Made by a program: the position numbers and the translations under genes. The notes beneath the pieces are model-generated. The model was not told the DNA's origin. It searched no databases and worked only from the letters and a program-made list of their open reading frames with translations. A stretch of DNA of 64,000 bases from assembly GCA_964429805.1 (NCBI GenBank), contig CAYSDH010000007.1, forward strand, positions 28,637 through 92,636, given 5' to 3'. This stretch comes from CAYSDH01 sp964429805 (GTDB lineage: Bacteria; Bacteroidota; Bacteroidia; Flavobacteriales_D; JABDKJ01). Of the stretch, positions 17,141 to 27,000 are shown in pieces. The number at the start of each line of letters is the position of its first letter. Positions within the stretch are counted from its first letter, which is position 1.

Positions 17141-17148
17141 CAAAGCTA
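17141..17148 (-). promoter_or_regulatory. -7 box of lipB, predicted leaderless
   Basis: TAGCTTTG on the minus strand, exact TAnnTTTG, four bases before the lipB ATG. Confidence 0.65.
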
Positions 17149-17206
17149 TGGAAGGAAAACAAAGGTTGGCCATTTTAAAGCACGGATGAGTATTTTCAAT
17201 TTTATC

Positions 17207-17214
17207 TATCTTGA
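17207..17214 (+). promoter_or_regulatory. Probable -7 box of the T9SS cargo gene
   Basis: TATCTTGA is a near-consensus box that overlaps the first in-frame ATG (17214). This makes that ATG an unlikely start and favours ATG 17232, 17 nt further on. Confidence 0.4.
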
Positions 17215-17231
17215 TGGCAAACCAATCAACC

Positions 17232-18203
17232 ATGAGAACCCTCATTAGTGTGCTTTTGATAGGCATTCCCTTTCTTTTTACTGCTCAAGATTGGCCATTA
17301 CCTGATTCTCAATGGTTCTATTCCAAGTGGTCTATTGATACGGGAGGCACAGAGCTGGTCACTGTAACTGGTGACACCATCATTGCTGATAAGGCCTATA
17401 AAAAGTTAATGGTTCACCACACTTCAATTTGGGATACACCTAATGGTGTTGTCACCTCATCGTCAGATGAACTTCTCGGATTTATGCGCCAAAGTGGAGA
17501 CTCGGTTTTTCATTTAGAAGCGAATAATGAAGAGTTCTTGTTGTATGATTTCAATGCTGAGCCAGGCGACAGTTGGTTGTGCGCTGCTAATTCTGGAATG
17601 GGTAGTGACGAATCCTGCTCAGACTCTGCCTATGTGCATGTGACCAATAGTGGTAGCATGCTTGTAAATGGTGTTGTTAGACGGTTTTTAGAGCTTGAAC
17701 CTAATAGTGATTCTAGTTGGGGGATTCAAGGTCTTGTAATTGAAGGTATAGGGCCCACTGGGGGGTCAACGGCTTTGGGAAATAGAATGTTTCCATTCCA
17801 ACGTTGCTGTGATTCGACCATAGTCTGCGATTTCGGAATGACTTCTTTCAACTGCTACACTGATTCGGAAATTGGTCTGTATCACCCTAATCCATTTACT
17901 GAATGTTTAGAAGCACTCAGCGCAAATGACTTGTCAGTAAATCCGTTTTTACTTCATCATAATCCAAGCCGCGACTTTTTCATACTTGCTGCGCCTGAGT
18001 CATTTGATTTTGGAAGTTTTCGTTCCGTCAGCCTTCTTGACTTAATGGGAAAGACCGTGATGTCTATTCCCGTAGCACATACTGATTTGAGAAGCGGTGC
18101 AGAAAGCCTCTCCTTGGACATACGCTCCATTCCGGTTGGCGTATATTTCATTTTGATAGAGACTAAGAGTAGACTTTATTCTCTAAAAGCAATGAAAAAA
18201 TAA
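17232..18203 (+). CDS. Secreted protein with T9SS type A sorting domain
   Basis: 323 residues from ATG 17232, giving a compact signal peptide MRTLISVLLIGIPFLFTAQ. The middle (about 20-230) is beta-rich with no recognised catalytic motif and has several cysteines (CAANSGMGSDESC, RCCDSTIVC). The last 85 residues are a T9SS type A sorting domain: the FFILAAPESF strand, VSLLDLMGKTVMSIPV, GVYFILIETKSRLYSLKAMKK. The protein should be exported across the outer membrane. In-frame alternatives start at 17211 (TTG) and 17214 (ATG). Function unknown. Confidence 0.8.
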   Translation: MRTLISVLLIGIPFLFTAQDWPLPDSQWFYSKWSIDTGGTELVTVTGDTIIADKAYKKLMVHHTSIWDTPNGVVTSSSDELLGFMRQSGDSVFHLEANNEEFLLYDFNAEPGDSWLCAANSGMGSDESCSDSAYVHVTNSGSMLVNGVVRRFLELEPNSDSSWGIQGLVIEGIGPTGGSTALGNRMFPFQRCCDSTIVCDFGMTSFNCYTDSEIGLYHPNPFTECLEALSANDLSVNPFLLHHNPSRDFFILAAPESFDFGSFRSVSLLDLMGKTVMSIPVAHTDLRSGAESLSLDIRSIPVGVYFILIETKSRLYSLKAMKK

Positions 18204-18225
18204 GTGGCGTGCTCACTCGCCAACT
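18203..18225. terminator. Possible bidirectional terminator hairpin
   Basis: AGTGGCG pairs with CGCCAACT (one bulge) around an eight-base loop, between two convergent genes. There is no strong T-run on either side, so this is tentative. Confidence 0.35.
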
Positions 18226-18233
18226 TGCACAGA

Positions 18234-19229
18234 TTAGAGCTTAGCCAACTCCCCTTTTAGGTAGTCAATGATATTTACTTCAACGGCATCAACGCCATTG
18301 AGGTCAGAGAGATACCAGGAAATCCAGTCGCCTAGGTAGATGAGATAATACGACCGCTGAATGATTGAATCTCCCTTCGCATGCACTTGGATTACTTCCT
18401 TGGCCTTCTCGCCAAAGATTTTGGCGCAAAGATCCATTCGTACAGATGTTCTCGGGTGGTCTCCACTCGTGCGCATCAACAAGACACTTACGCGCTCATC
18501 TCCACCAGCCCAACCGACCAGCTCATTGTGATTCATCTCAGGAAAAACGTGATGCCAGCATAACTGCTTTGAGTTTTCGTTAATCTGTTGACGGATACGC
18601 ACGCACACTCCGTTATACGAAGAGTCTGCATATAGAATTGGGATAGTTCCGTGCACCTTTTTCGCAATCTCTTCGCCTTCTGCACGGATGGCCGCGTCAT
18701 TACTTTTAAGCAAGTCAATAGACTTTTGCAAGTCAGCCTTAAATCCATCACTAATAAGTCCATATCGGTGAAGATGAAAGAGCAGCATTGGACTGTTCAG
18801 ACCAAAGCTACCGCGTGGAGGTATTCCTGCAGGAATCTGAATGTGATTAAGCCCTTTTGCTTTTGCCGTCTCGAGTACTTTTCCTCCAGATGTCACGCAG
18901 CAGACTTCTGCTCCTTTTGACAAGGCCACTTCCATGGCGCTCACAGTTTCTTCTGTATTACCAGAGTAAGAACTGAGTATGACCAATGTGTTAGAGTCAA
19001 TATAACTCGGTAGCGAATAGTCTTTGCTCACATTGAGCGGAATAGGAAGTTCATCTTTCAGAAGCTGAGCCACTATCGTTCCTCCAATACCAGATCCACC
19101 AAGGCCTACAACCATAATGTTGGTAAACGTTCTATCCGTAGACTTAAACTCCGCAGCCCCACCAATCTCGAGAGCCTGCTCCATCTGCTGGGCGAACTCT
19201 TCGATGTACTCATTCATTTTCCTATACAT
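18234..19229 (-). CDS. Bifunctional phosphoglucose/phosphomannose isomerase
   Basis: SIS-domain sugar-phosphate isomerase of the archaeal/bacterial PGI-PMI type, which interconverts glucose-6-P or mannose-6-P with fructose-6-P. 331 residues from ATG 19229 (a TTG at 19235 is also in frame). The first SIS domain has VVGLGGSGIGGTIV and the sugar-phosphate loop VILSSYSGNTEETVSAM; PPRGSFGLNSPM follows. The second half has WHHVFPEMNHNELVGW with the His/Glu expected in the active site, then VHAKGDSIIQRSYYLIYLGDWISWYL near the end. It is divergent from lysS, each gene having its own -7 box. Confidence 0.88.
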   Translation of the reverse strand: MYRKMNEYIEEFAQQMEQALEIGGAAEFKSTDRTFTNIMVVGLGGSGIGGTIVAQLLKDELPIPLNVSKDYSLPSYIDSNTLVILSSYSGNTEETVSAMEVALSKGAEVCCVTSGGKVLETAKAKGLNHIQIPAGIPPRGSFGLNSPMLLFHLHRYGLISDGFKADLQKSIDLLKSNDAAIRAEGEEIAKKVHGTIPILYADSSYNGVCVRIRQQINENSKQLCWHHVFPEMNHNELVGWAGGDERVSVLLMRTSGDHPRTSVRMDLCAKIFGEKAKEVIQVHAKGDSIIQRSYYLIYLGDWISWYLSDLNGVDAVEVNIIDYLKGELAKL

Positions 19230-19250
19230 ACTCAAACTTAATTAAGTCGG

Positions 19251-19258
19251 TGAAGATA
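19251..19258 (-). promoter_or_regulatory. -7 box of the PGI/PMI gene
   Basis: TATCTTCA on the minus strand, 21 nt before ATG 19229; one mismatch to the local consensus. Confidence 0.45.
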
Positions 19259-19288
19259 CCAAACCATAGGTTAATTCAAGCGCCTTGG

Positions 19289-19296
19289 TATCTTTG
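19289..19296 (+). promoter_or_regulatory. -7 box of lysS
   Basis: TATCTTTG, exact consensus, 15 nt before the lysS ATG. Confidence 0.6.
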
Positions 19297-19311
19297 TCAA
19301 AACGTTAAGAA

Positions 19312-21015
19312 ATGGCTTTATCCGAGCAAGAACAGGTAAGACGAGATGCCTTGACCAAACTGCGTGACAAGGGAATAGAACCTTATCCGGCAGCACAAGT
19401 GCACACTGACCACAGCAGTGCAGACATTCGCGAACGATTTGAAGACGGGAAATCAGTCAAGATGGCTGGTCGTATCATGAGTAAACGGATCATGGGAAAA
19501 GCCTCGTTTGCCGAGATGATGGACGGTGAAGGTAGAGTACAGCTCTACTTCAACAGAGATGAAATGTGCCCTGGAGAAGATAAGTCTGCCTATAATGATG
19601 TCTTTAAAAAGCTTCTGGATTTTGGTGACTTCGTGTCCATCACAGGAACTCAATTTACTACGCAGGTAGGGGAGAAATCAGTGGCGGTTACAGACTTTGC
19701 CATTATTTCAAAATCACTGCGCCCGCTGCCCGTGGTCAAGACAGATGCAGATGGAAAAGTGCATGACGCGTTTACTGACCCCGAGGGTCGCTACCGTATG
19801 CGGTATGTAGATCTTTTGGTCAATGAGGGTGTCAAAGACATCTTTGTCAAGCGGAGCAAAGTGTTCTCATCTATGCGTTCATTTTTTGGTGAGCATGGAT
19901 ACATAGAGGTAGAGACACCAATACTTCAGCCCATACCTGGCGGTGCGGCCGCACGCCCATTTATCACGCATCACAATGCGCTAGACGTGCAGCAGTACAT
20001 GCGTATCGCCTGCGAGTTGTATCTCAAAAAACTGATTGTTGGTGGTTTTGACGGTGTCTATGAGTTTGCCAAGACCTTTAGAAATGAAGGCTTAGACCGC
20101 ACGCACAATCCAGAGTTTACCATGATGGAAATCTACGTGACCTACAAAGATTACAACTGGATGATGGACTTCACCGAAGCCATGCTCAAGCGTGTGTGCA
20201 AAGATGTGCTTGATGGATATACTGTAAAGAGTGGTGACAAGACCATTGACTTTGAGCAGCCATTTAAGCGAGTCACCATGACTGATGCCATCAAAGAGCA
20301 TACAGGGTTTGACATTAAAGGAAAGACAGAAGAAGAGCTCAGCGCGTGGTGCAAGTCAAACGGTATTGAGGTGGATGACACCATGGGTCGCGGTAAATTG
20401 ATTGACGAGATATTTGGAGAAAAGTGTGAGCCACATTACATCCAACCGACATTCATCACCGACTACCCTATCGAGATGTCACCACTCTGCAAAGTGCACC
20501 GCGATGACCCTACTTTGACTGAGCGATTTGAGCTGATGGTTAATGGTAAGGAACTTGCCAATGCCTATTCTGAGCTGAATGACCCAATAGATCAGCGCGC
20601 CCGATTTGAAGCCCAAATGAAACTGGCTGACCGTGGAGATGACGAAGCCATGTTTATCGATCACGACTTCCTCCGTGCCTTGGAGTATGGTATGCCTCCT
20701 ACCTCTGGAATGGGAATAGGAATTGACAGATTAGTGATGCTACTCACAGAACAGAGCAGTATACAAGAGGTGCTCCTCTTTCCGCAAATGAGACCAGAAA
20801 AAGCGGAAACTGATCAGCCAAGTGTAGACCTAAATGAGAATGAGCAGTTGGTCTTTTCTATTCTAGAAAAAGAACGCAGCATGGAACTCAACACACTCAA
20901 AGCGCAATCTGCCCTATCAAACAAACAATGGGACAAGACCATCAAAGGACTGCGCGGACATGGCTTGGTGAACGTGGAGAAGACAGATGATGCGTTGCTG
21001 ATTGAGGTGCTTTGA
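19312..21015 (+). CDS. lysS: Lysyl-tRNA synthetase, class II, with C-terminal extension
   Basis: Charges tRNA-Lys. 567 residues. An N-terminal OB-fold anticodon-binding domain (about 40-150; VKMAGRIMSKRIMGKASFAE) is followed by the class II catalytic domain, with motif 1 around VETPILQPIPGGAAARPF, motif 2 FRNEGLDRTHNPEFTMMEIY and motif 3 GMGIGIDRLVML. The normal enzyme ends shortly after VLLFPQMRPE; here about 75 more residues follow (from KAETDQPSVDLNENEQLVF), looking like a small helical domain. I believe similar tails occur in other Bacteroidota LysRS, but cannot check. The start is ATG 15 nt after the -7 box. Confidence 0.96.
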   Translation: MALSEQEQVRRDALTKLRDKGIEPYPAAQVHTDHSSADIRERFEDGKSVKMAGRIMSKRIMGKASFAEMMDGEGRVQLYFNRDEMCPGEDKSAYNDVFKKLLDFGDFVSITGTQFTTQVGEKSVAVTDFAIISKSLRPLPVVKTDADGKVHDAFTDPEGRYRMRYVDLLVNEGVKDIFVKRSKVFSSMRSFFGEHGYIEVETPILQPIPGGAAARPFITHHNALDVQQYMRIACELYLKKLIVGGFDGVYEFAKTFRNEGLDRTHNPEFTMMEIYVTYKDYNWMMDFTEAMLKRVCKDVLDGYTVKSGDKTIDFEQPFKRVTMTDAIKEHTGFDIKGKTEEELSAWCKSNGIEVDDTMGRGKLIDEIFGEKCEPHYIQPTFITDYPIEMSPLCKVHRDDPTLTERFELMVNGKELANAYSELNDPIDQRARFEAQMKLADRGDDEAMFIDHDFLRALEYGMPPTSGMGIGIDRLVMLLTEQSSIQEVLLFPQMRPEKAETDQPSVDLNENEQLVFSILEKERSMELNTLKAQSALSNKQWDKTIKGLRGHGLVNVEKTDDALLIEVL

Positions 21016-21072
21016 GTTGATATAATCGCCTCAGATTACAAGTCTCTTTGTTGTATTAATTAATAACTTGTT

Positions 21073-21651
21073 ATGATGAAGAACCCGCTGCTACTGCTTT
21101 GTTTGTCTGCCATTCTAGTTTTCGCTTGCACGAGAAAGGATGATGCCGATACTTACGCATGCACCTGTCCACCGTTTTCTCAAGCATACGCTAGTGTGCC
21201 ACCGACTGAAATGAGCTTTGTCAGTGGAGACTCCGTGATGTTGTTCAATCGCTCTTTTTTCAGACATGGAGAGACCGTCTATCTTGATGATCAGCACGGA
21301 TTTGGAGGAATGGCCTGCGTGTCTGCTTGCTATGGAACAAAGTCTTGTGTAAAGTATAGATTCCATGCCAACTCTACGTCAATCGAAATAGCTGCTAGAG
21401 TCAATGAAGAGAAGGATGAAGGCTTTGATTTTTTCTTTTCACCAGGTCAAACGCATACTAGTTTTTATGACCATGAACATGTCTTGCTAAATTCAGTCAC
21501 GCTAAACAATGTTCTTTACCACAACGTGCTGCTCTATACAAGCGAAGAACCGGCTGCGGTCGACAACATTTATTTCTCAAACTCTCACTACTTGATCCAA
21601 TTTGACTTGATGCAAGACTCCACGTTGATGACCTATCATCGAGTCTTTTAG
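21073..21651 (+). CDS. Lipoprotein of unknown function
   Basis: 192 residues. The signal peptide MMKNPLLLLCLSAILVFAC ends in a lipobox with Cys19. The mature chain begins TRKDDADTYACTCPPFS and has further cysteines (GGMACVSACYGTKSCVKYRF), suggesting disulfides, and looks beta-rich. No recognised domain. It stands alone between lysS and a T9SS cargo gene. Confidence 0.75.
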   Translation: MMKNPLLLLCLSAILVFACTRKDDADTYACTCPPFSQAYASVPPTEMSFVSGDSVMLFNRSFFRHGETVYLDDQHGFGGMACVSACYGTKSCVKYRFHANSTSIEIAARVNEEKDEGFDFFFSPGQTHTSFYDHEHVLLNSVTLNNVLYHNVLLYTSEEPAAVDNIYFSNSHYLIQFDLMQDSTLMTYHRVF

Positions 21652-21739
21652 ATAAGCGCTATTCTGAGAAACAAAAAGCCCTAAACTCTCGTAGACAAAG
21701 CCAAAGTAGAGCCTTTGACAATCAAGGTTTTGCGAGCTA

Positions 21740-23677
21740 TTGAGAGTATTGAACACGCATAAATGCCGCCACCTGGCTTCAGGATGGCTCATTTTCATGG
21801 TATGTGCCGTGATGATGGGGCTTCCTGCTACGTCTTATTCTCAGTGCGACACATTGTCTTTCACCAACCCAAGTGCCGAAGGTCCTGGGTATCCCGCTGG
21901 CTGGCACAATTGTCAAGGCACATCAAATCCTCAGCCTGGTTTATTTGGTTGCACCACAGTCGCATCACATGGCAACAATTTTCTAGGATTTCACTCCAGC
22001 GATGCTGGTGGCGAAATCATCCATCAAGAACTTAGTCAGGCGCTCACTGTCGGACAGACGTACAACATCATTTTTGACCTGGCTGTAACACCTAACTGGG
22101 CCAACCCTGTGACCTGGGGCGGTGGCGGATTCGGAAATCACAGCGGACATGTCGAAGTCTACGCCTCTACTGGTCCTTGCGGTCTTGAGCAATTGATTGG
22201 CAGTACTCAAATTATAGAGTCTAGCATGAGCTGGGTAAGTATTGATATCACGTTCATAGCTGAAAACGCGCATCAGTATATCTCATTTGTACCTTATGAT
22301 GAACAGGGTCTCTGGACATACTTTGGCATAGACAACCTCCGCAATGGGCACAACTGTGACTGCTTTCCCGTAGCATCAAGTCAAGAAAATGTGAGCATCT
22401 GTGAGGGTGAGTCACATACCGTTGGCGCCCAGACTTATAGCACTGCTGGACAATACAGCAACACGCTAAATTCTGTGTTTAACTGTGATTCTACCGTGTT
22501 AACCTCCTTGACGGTCTACCCTACTTATTACTCAGAAGAGAGTATGGAAATCTGCACGGGGAGTGCGTATCAGGGCTTCAGTCAAACCGGAGTTCACAGT
22601 CTAAATCTGCAAAGTATGCATGGCTGCGATAGCATACGCACCATTGACCTTACAGTGAGCAACAGCCTCACTGCGCGCGATACACTTGTCATCTGCCAAG
22701 GCGAATCCGTGATGATTAATAATCAGGTAGTGTCAGAAGAGGGGGAATACTCCTCGGCACATCAGGCTGTGGCAGGTTGTGACTCGCTGCACATCACCAC
22801 GCTCATCATTCAAGAACCGACAGTGAGTCAACAGCAGCTCTTGGTGTGTGACGAGGGGCCAGTACAAATCGGGGCGAGTGTCTATGACAGTGACGGGTAT
22901 TATGCCGACACTTTACAAACGGTGCATGGTTGCGACTCTATCATCATTACCGAACTAAAGTTTATGCATGCCAATGACATTTTGCCTGACGATGAGGTGC
23001 TCTGCCAAGGTGATCAAGTATATATCGATCTGAGTGGATATGAAGTTGACTTCCTCTTTTGGAACGACAATTTCGCTAGCCCATTTATTAGCCTAGAGTC
23101 TAGTGGTACACATTACGTAGATCTGTTTTGGGGCGCATGCCATGTGAGCGATACCATCAGTCTGGAGTTTCACTCAGAGCCTCCATCAGATATTGACACC
23201 TTGCTTTGCTACGGTGACGAGTATCCTATTACGATAGACCATCTTGGCGGCACCATTGCTTGGGAGGATGGGTATCACGAAGAGGATTTTATAATCGAAG
23301 AGGTGGCTGACATGAGTGCTCAAATAGAAAATGTCTGTGGCTCTTTTGACTTTCACGTCCGTGTTGATTTTCAAGATTGTGAGTGCCCCATCTTTGTCCC
23401 CAACTCATTTAGCCCAAATGACGATGGCATAAACGACAGCTTTGGCGTTAACCATGACTGTGAGTTTTTGAAGTATGAGTTTTATGTCTACGACAGATTC
23501 GGTCAGATACTCTTTGAAAGCAATGACCCAAACGACAGGTGGAACGGCAACTTCCCACAAACACCTGTCGCGGTGGCCAACAGCTCATATACGTGGCTAA
23601 TGAACTACGGGGCAATAACACCAGCCGGTAAGTTTGACTACCAGTTGATGCGTGGCACTGTTACGGTGATGAGGTGA
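21740..23677 (+). CDS. Secreted repeat protein with T9SS type B (gliding-motility CHU_C) sorting domain
   Basis: About 645 residues. No ATG lies before the signal peptide core WLIFMVCAVMMGLPATSYS, so the start must be a TTG (21740 or 21749); ATG 21799 would remove the positive n-region. Residues 40-210 are a beta-sandwich of the carbohydrate-binding/lectin type seen in Bacteroidota secreted proteins (PSAEGPGYPAGWHNC, TYNIIFDLAVTP, YISFVPYDEQGLWTYFGIDN). Then come four tandem repeats of about 48 residues with the core C-x-G-E-S ... G-x-Y ... GCDS. The C-terminal 95 residues are a type B sorting domain: VPNSFSPNDDGINDSF, YDRFGQILFES, DRWNGNF. Type B domains mark surface-retained proteins or partners of PorP/SprF proteins. 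Confidence 0.85.
   Translation: MRVLNTHKCRHLASGWLIFMVCAVMMGLPATSYSQCDTLSFTNPSAEGPGYPAGWHNCQGTSNPQPGLFGCTTVASHGNNFLGFHSSDAGGEIIHQELSQALTVGQTYNIIFDLAVTPNWANPVTWGGGGFGNHSGHVEVYASTGPCGLEQLIGSTQIIESSMSWVSIDITFIAENAHQYISFVPYDEQGLWTYFGIDNLRNGHNCDCFPVASSQENVSICEGESHTVGAQTYSTAGQYSNTLNSVFNCDSTVLTSLTVYPTYYSEESMEICTGSAYQGFSQTGVHSLNLQSMHGCDSIRTIDLTVSNSLTARDTLVICQGESVMINNQVVSEEGEYSSAHQAVAGCDSLHITTLIIQEPTVSQQQLLVCDEGPVQIGASVYDSDGYYADTLQTVHGCDSIIITELKFMHANDILPDDEVLCQGDQVYIDLSGYEVDFLFWNDNFASPFISLESSGTHYVDLFWGACHVSDTISLEFHSEPPSDIDTLLCYGDEYPITIDHLGGTIAWEDGYHEEDFIIEEVADMSAQIENVCGSFDFHVRVDFQDCECPIFVPNSFSPNDDGINDSFGVNHDCEFLKYEFYVYDRFGQILFESNDPNDRWNGNFPQTPVAVANSSYTWLMNYGAITPAGKFDYQLMRGTVTVMR
22370..22975 (+). repeat. 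Four tandem 48-residue cysteine-containing repeats within the type B cargo protein
   Basis: Successive units start at VSICEGESHTVG, MEICTGSAYQG, LVICQGESVMIN and LVCDEGPVQIG; each ends in a C-D-S or G-C-D-S segment followed by a short beta strand. The two cysteines per unit are spaced alike, which suggests one disulfide per repeat. Confidence 0.75.
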
Positions 23678-23941
23678 TTAAGGCTTTGACCCATTCTTTT
23701 TTCCAAACAGACCGAAGTCTACTCCTTTCAGATAGGCCATAGCCGATATGACTACATAAGCCGCCATACCTTCATCCAAATTTCCGATTACCGGTATGTT
23801 GTCTGGTATGAGCTCAAAAAACCCAGCGGTCGGATTGAGCAGGTATATACCACAGAGAATAGCGGCAATAATAATCAGTGGTTTGTTAGCGTCCTTTGCC
23901 TCAGCAGGAGTTCTGTCTAAAGGTTCTTGGTGAATATCCAT
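23678..23941 (-). CDS. Small membrane protein resembling DUF1232/YkvA
   Basis: 87 residues with two hydrophobic segments (PLIIIAAILCGIYLL and AAYVVISAMAYLKG) flanking FELIPDNIPVIGNLDEG, which matches the Ile-Pro-Asp-x-Ile-Pro-x-x-Gly-x-x-Asp core of DUF1232/YkvA proteins. Function unknown in the family. The ends fit tightly between the type B cargo gene and the promoter region of the next large gene. Confidence 0.75.
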   Translation of the reverse strand: MDIHQEPLDRTPAEAKDANKPLIIIAAILCGIYLLNPTAGFFELIPDNIPVIGNLDEGMAAYVVISAMAYLKGVDFGLFGKKNGSKP

Positions 23942-24053
23942 ACTTGAATAACGGCAATTATCGTGCTAATCGTCTCATTTCTCATAAAACATACATGGAT
24001 GGACTTCAATTAATGCTTCATAATGAGCGAACTAGCCTATATTCTAGTTAATT

Positions 24054-24061
24054 TAGGTTTG
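24054..24061 (+). promoter_or_regulatory. -7 box of the 1,177-residue cargo gene
   Basis: TAGGTTTG, exact TAnnTTTG, 18 nt before the ATG at 24080. Just upstream, AACTAG (24030-24035) and CTAGTT (24044-24049) form a small inverted repeat that could be an operator or chance. Confidence 0.5.
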
Positions 24062-24079
24062 AATTGAAAAACCGAAACC

Positions 24080-27000
24080 ATGATGAAACCACTGATTCGC
24101 CTCGCTGTTCTATGCTCCTATCTGCTATGCGCAACCCTCACTTACGGACACCCGTATTCTTCGAATGTAGCACTCAGTGCTGACCTACCTGAGCCTATCG
24201 CCAATCTTTCGGTAAATCCTAGCCTGCCTCTTGACTCTTGCGCTGGGCCTGACAACAGTATCACCCTCTGTGTGAATGCCTCAGCTTTTGACTTACTAGA
24301 CTTAATTGATGAAAGTGTCCAAGGAAACGGTATGTGGCAAGATGGCTCTGGTTCAGGGAGCAACATGTTTGAACCTTCTGCTGCGGGTATAGGCACGCAT
24401 ACATTCTTTTACGATGTAGATTGTGGTGGAGGATATATTGCCACTTCTACTATAACGGTCACAGTTACTAACCCTCCTTCTGCCGGACAGGACCTCTTGT
24501 TGAATCCTTGCCAAGAGCCAGGCATTAATCTGTTTTTAGACCTCGAAGCCCAGCTCATTGGGTTAGGGGCAAACTCTGGAGGACAGTTCCTCTACTCTGG
24601 CAATCCAAATGCTCTCGATGGAATGTTATTTCTAAATGGCTCAACGTTCAATTTTGGGCAATCTGGAATCGGACTTTTCGAGTTCTTATACATTGTTGAT
24701 GGTAATGGATGCGAAGAAGATACTTCTGTTGTTGGGGTTGGTGTAGTACAAACCATATTTGTCAATGCCGGCAATGATACAGAGTCATGTGGTGGCCAAC
24801 CGGTGATTATAAATGGTTCTGTGTCGCCTGATATGGTGCCGTTTCAATGGTCTAGCAGTGGTGATGGGTCTTTTATTAATGGCTCTTCTGCTAACCCTGA
24901 GTATGTGCCAGGTACCCAAGATTACCTCGATGGACAGGTCACTATATCAATCTCTTCAAGTGCCCAAGTGCCTCCGTCATGCTCAGCGAGCAATACGAAC
25001 GACTCCATGGTTCTTACAATAATTGATAATCCAGATGCTGGCCCTGACACGAGTATAACCGTCTGCGGTTTGTCGGCAAATTTGATGAGTTATTTTGCAC
25101 AACCAAACGGTACGTTTACCGGTCCTAATGGGTTCATCAGTGTTGATGGGTCAGTAAGTGCTTACCAATATGGAGACAACGTCTTCACGTATTCTGTAGG
25201 CAGCGGTCAATGCATTGACCAGGCTCAAATCACCGTTACTTTTTTGCCTGATGGCGATGCTGGAAATGACTATACTCTTACTTCTTGCACAGAACCCGGC
25301 ACGGCTATTTCTATAGACATCGGTGATTTGCTCAATGGTAATGAAAACGGGGTGTTAAGTTATACCGGAAACCCCGATGCGATAGACGGTATGCCGTACG
25401 TAGACGGTACGTTTTTCTCGACATCTGTCTATGGCGCTTACGAGTTTTACTATGTAGTGAATACTCCAACTTGTGGTATTGATACTTCCCTTGTTCAGTT
25501 TACACTCATTCCAGCACCAGAAGTAGACATAGGGCCTGACATTGACATCTGCTGCGGTGATACTGTCTTTTTAGACGCATCGGTTTCTGCTGGTTATGAC
25601 AGCTTACTGTGGAGCTCACTTGGTGACGGGGTATTTCTCGATAATGGCGATACTATCTCGGCCTATGTGCCTGGCGCTGTAGATTGCGCATCTGGTCAAA
25701 TATATATTACACTCACGGCATTAGACTATGACTTGACATGCATCAATCCGGGCACTACTGACGCCTTGTTTGTGGATGTCATCGGGTTTGCTCTTGCGGG
25801 TAATGATGCGGTGATTTGCGGAGACACCTCATATGTGTTAGGAGGCTGGGAAAACCCCGATGGTTCAATTTCATGGTCAACTTCAGGAGATGGTCTTTTT
25901 TCTGACCCCAGCGACCCTGAGGCAACATACACGGCTGGAACAAATGACCTCAACGGTGGCCCTGTAGATCTCGTGTTGACTTCAATTACGAGCGGGTGTA
26001 CTAACTTGACCGACACAGTCACTCTTGAGTTTTTCAATGCGAATGATCCTATCTGTCAATCTGATGTGTCGGGCATGGTTTTTCATGATGCTGATTTCAA
26101 TAGTATTTTCAATGGCTTAGATGTTGGGCTTGCATTTCAAACCGTTGTCCTTGAGCCAGGTGGTTATGTGGGCATAACCAATGACTTCGGTCAATTCCTT
26201 TTCGAAGAGGTGCCTGTAGGTGAGTATACTATTTCTGTAAACTTCAATGTGCTATTTCCCTTTAATACAACAAGTGCTACAGTAGACTTGACTGTCGGTG
26301 CAGAAAATCCTGACCCAGTGCTTTTCGGCTTGTCTGAGCAAATGCTCGAGTATGGCATTTGCATTGACCTCTATCCACTTGGCAACGGCTATCCTTGCGA
26401 TGAGTTGAGTAATCACAACATCTGTTTTCGCAATATGAGCAACTCTACAATAGATGGAGTTGTCGAGATAGAATATGACCCTTTATTTCAAGGGTTTGCC
26501 GAGGTTACTCCAATAGATTCTGCCTATGACAATAAGATATGGATGAGCTTTGAAAATCTACAACCAGGAATCATGTATTTCTACGATGTTGAGTTACACA
26601 CCCCTACAGTTGACTATATAGGTGAATTCTTGACCAGCACAGCGCGCATTTGGGGTGTCAATCAAAATGATACCGTAGCCTATGGTGAACAAGTATTAGA
26701 ATTGGAGGTTACATGCGCTTATGACCCTAATGACAAGCAAGTGTTTCCAATAGGGTACAGTGACTCTCATTATATTGAGAGTAACACAGAATTAGAGTAC
26801 CTGATTAGGTTTCAGAATACAGGAAATGCACCCGCGACAGACGTACGGGTGATTGATACGCTCAGTGCAGACTTAGACATCAGCACATTCGAGCTTGTTG
26901 CAAATTCGCACTCTGTCTTCACCAGCATTGACCCCAATACTCGAGTTGTTGACTTCTATTTCCAAGACATCATGCTGCCAGACTCAATAAATAATGAGCC

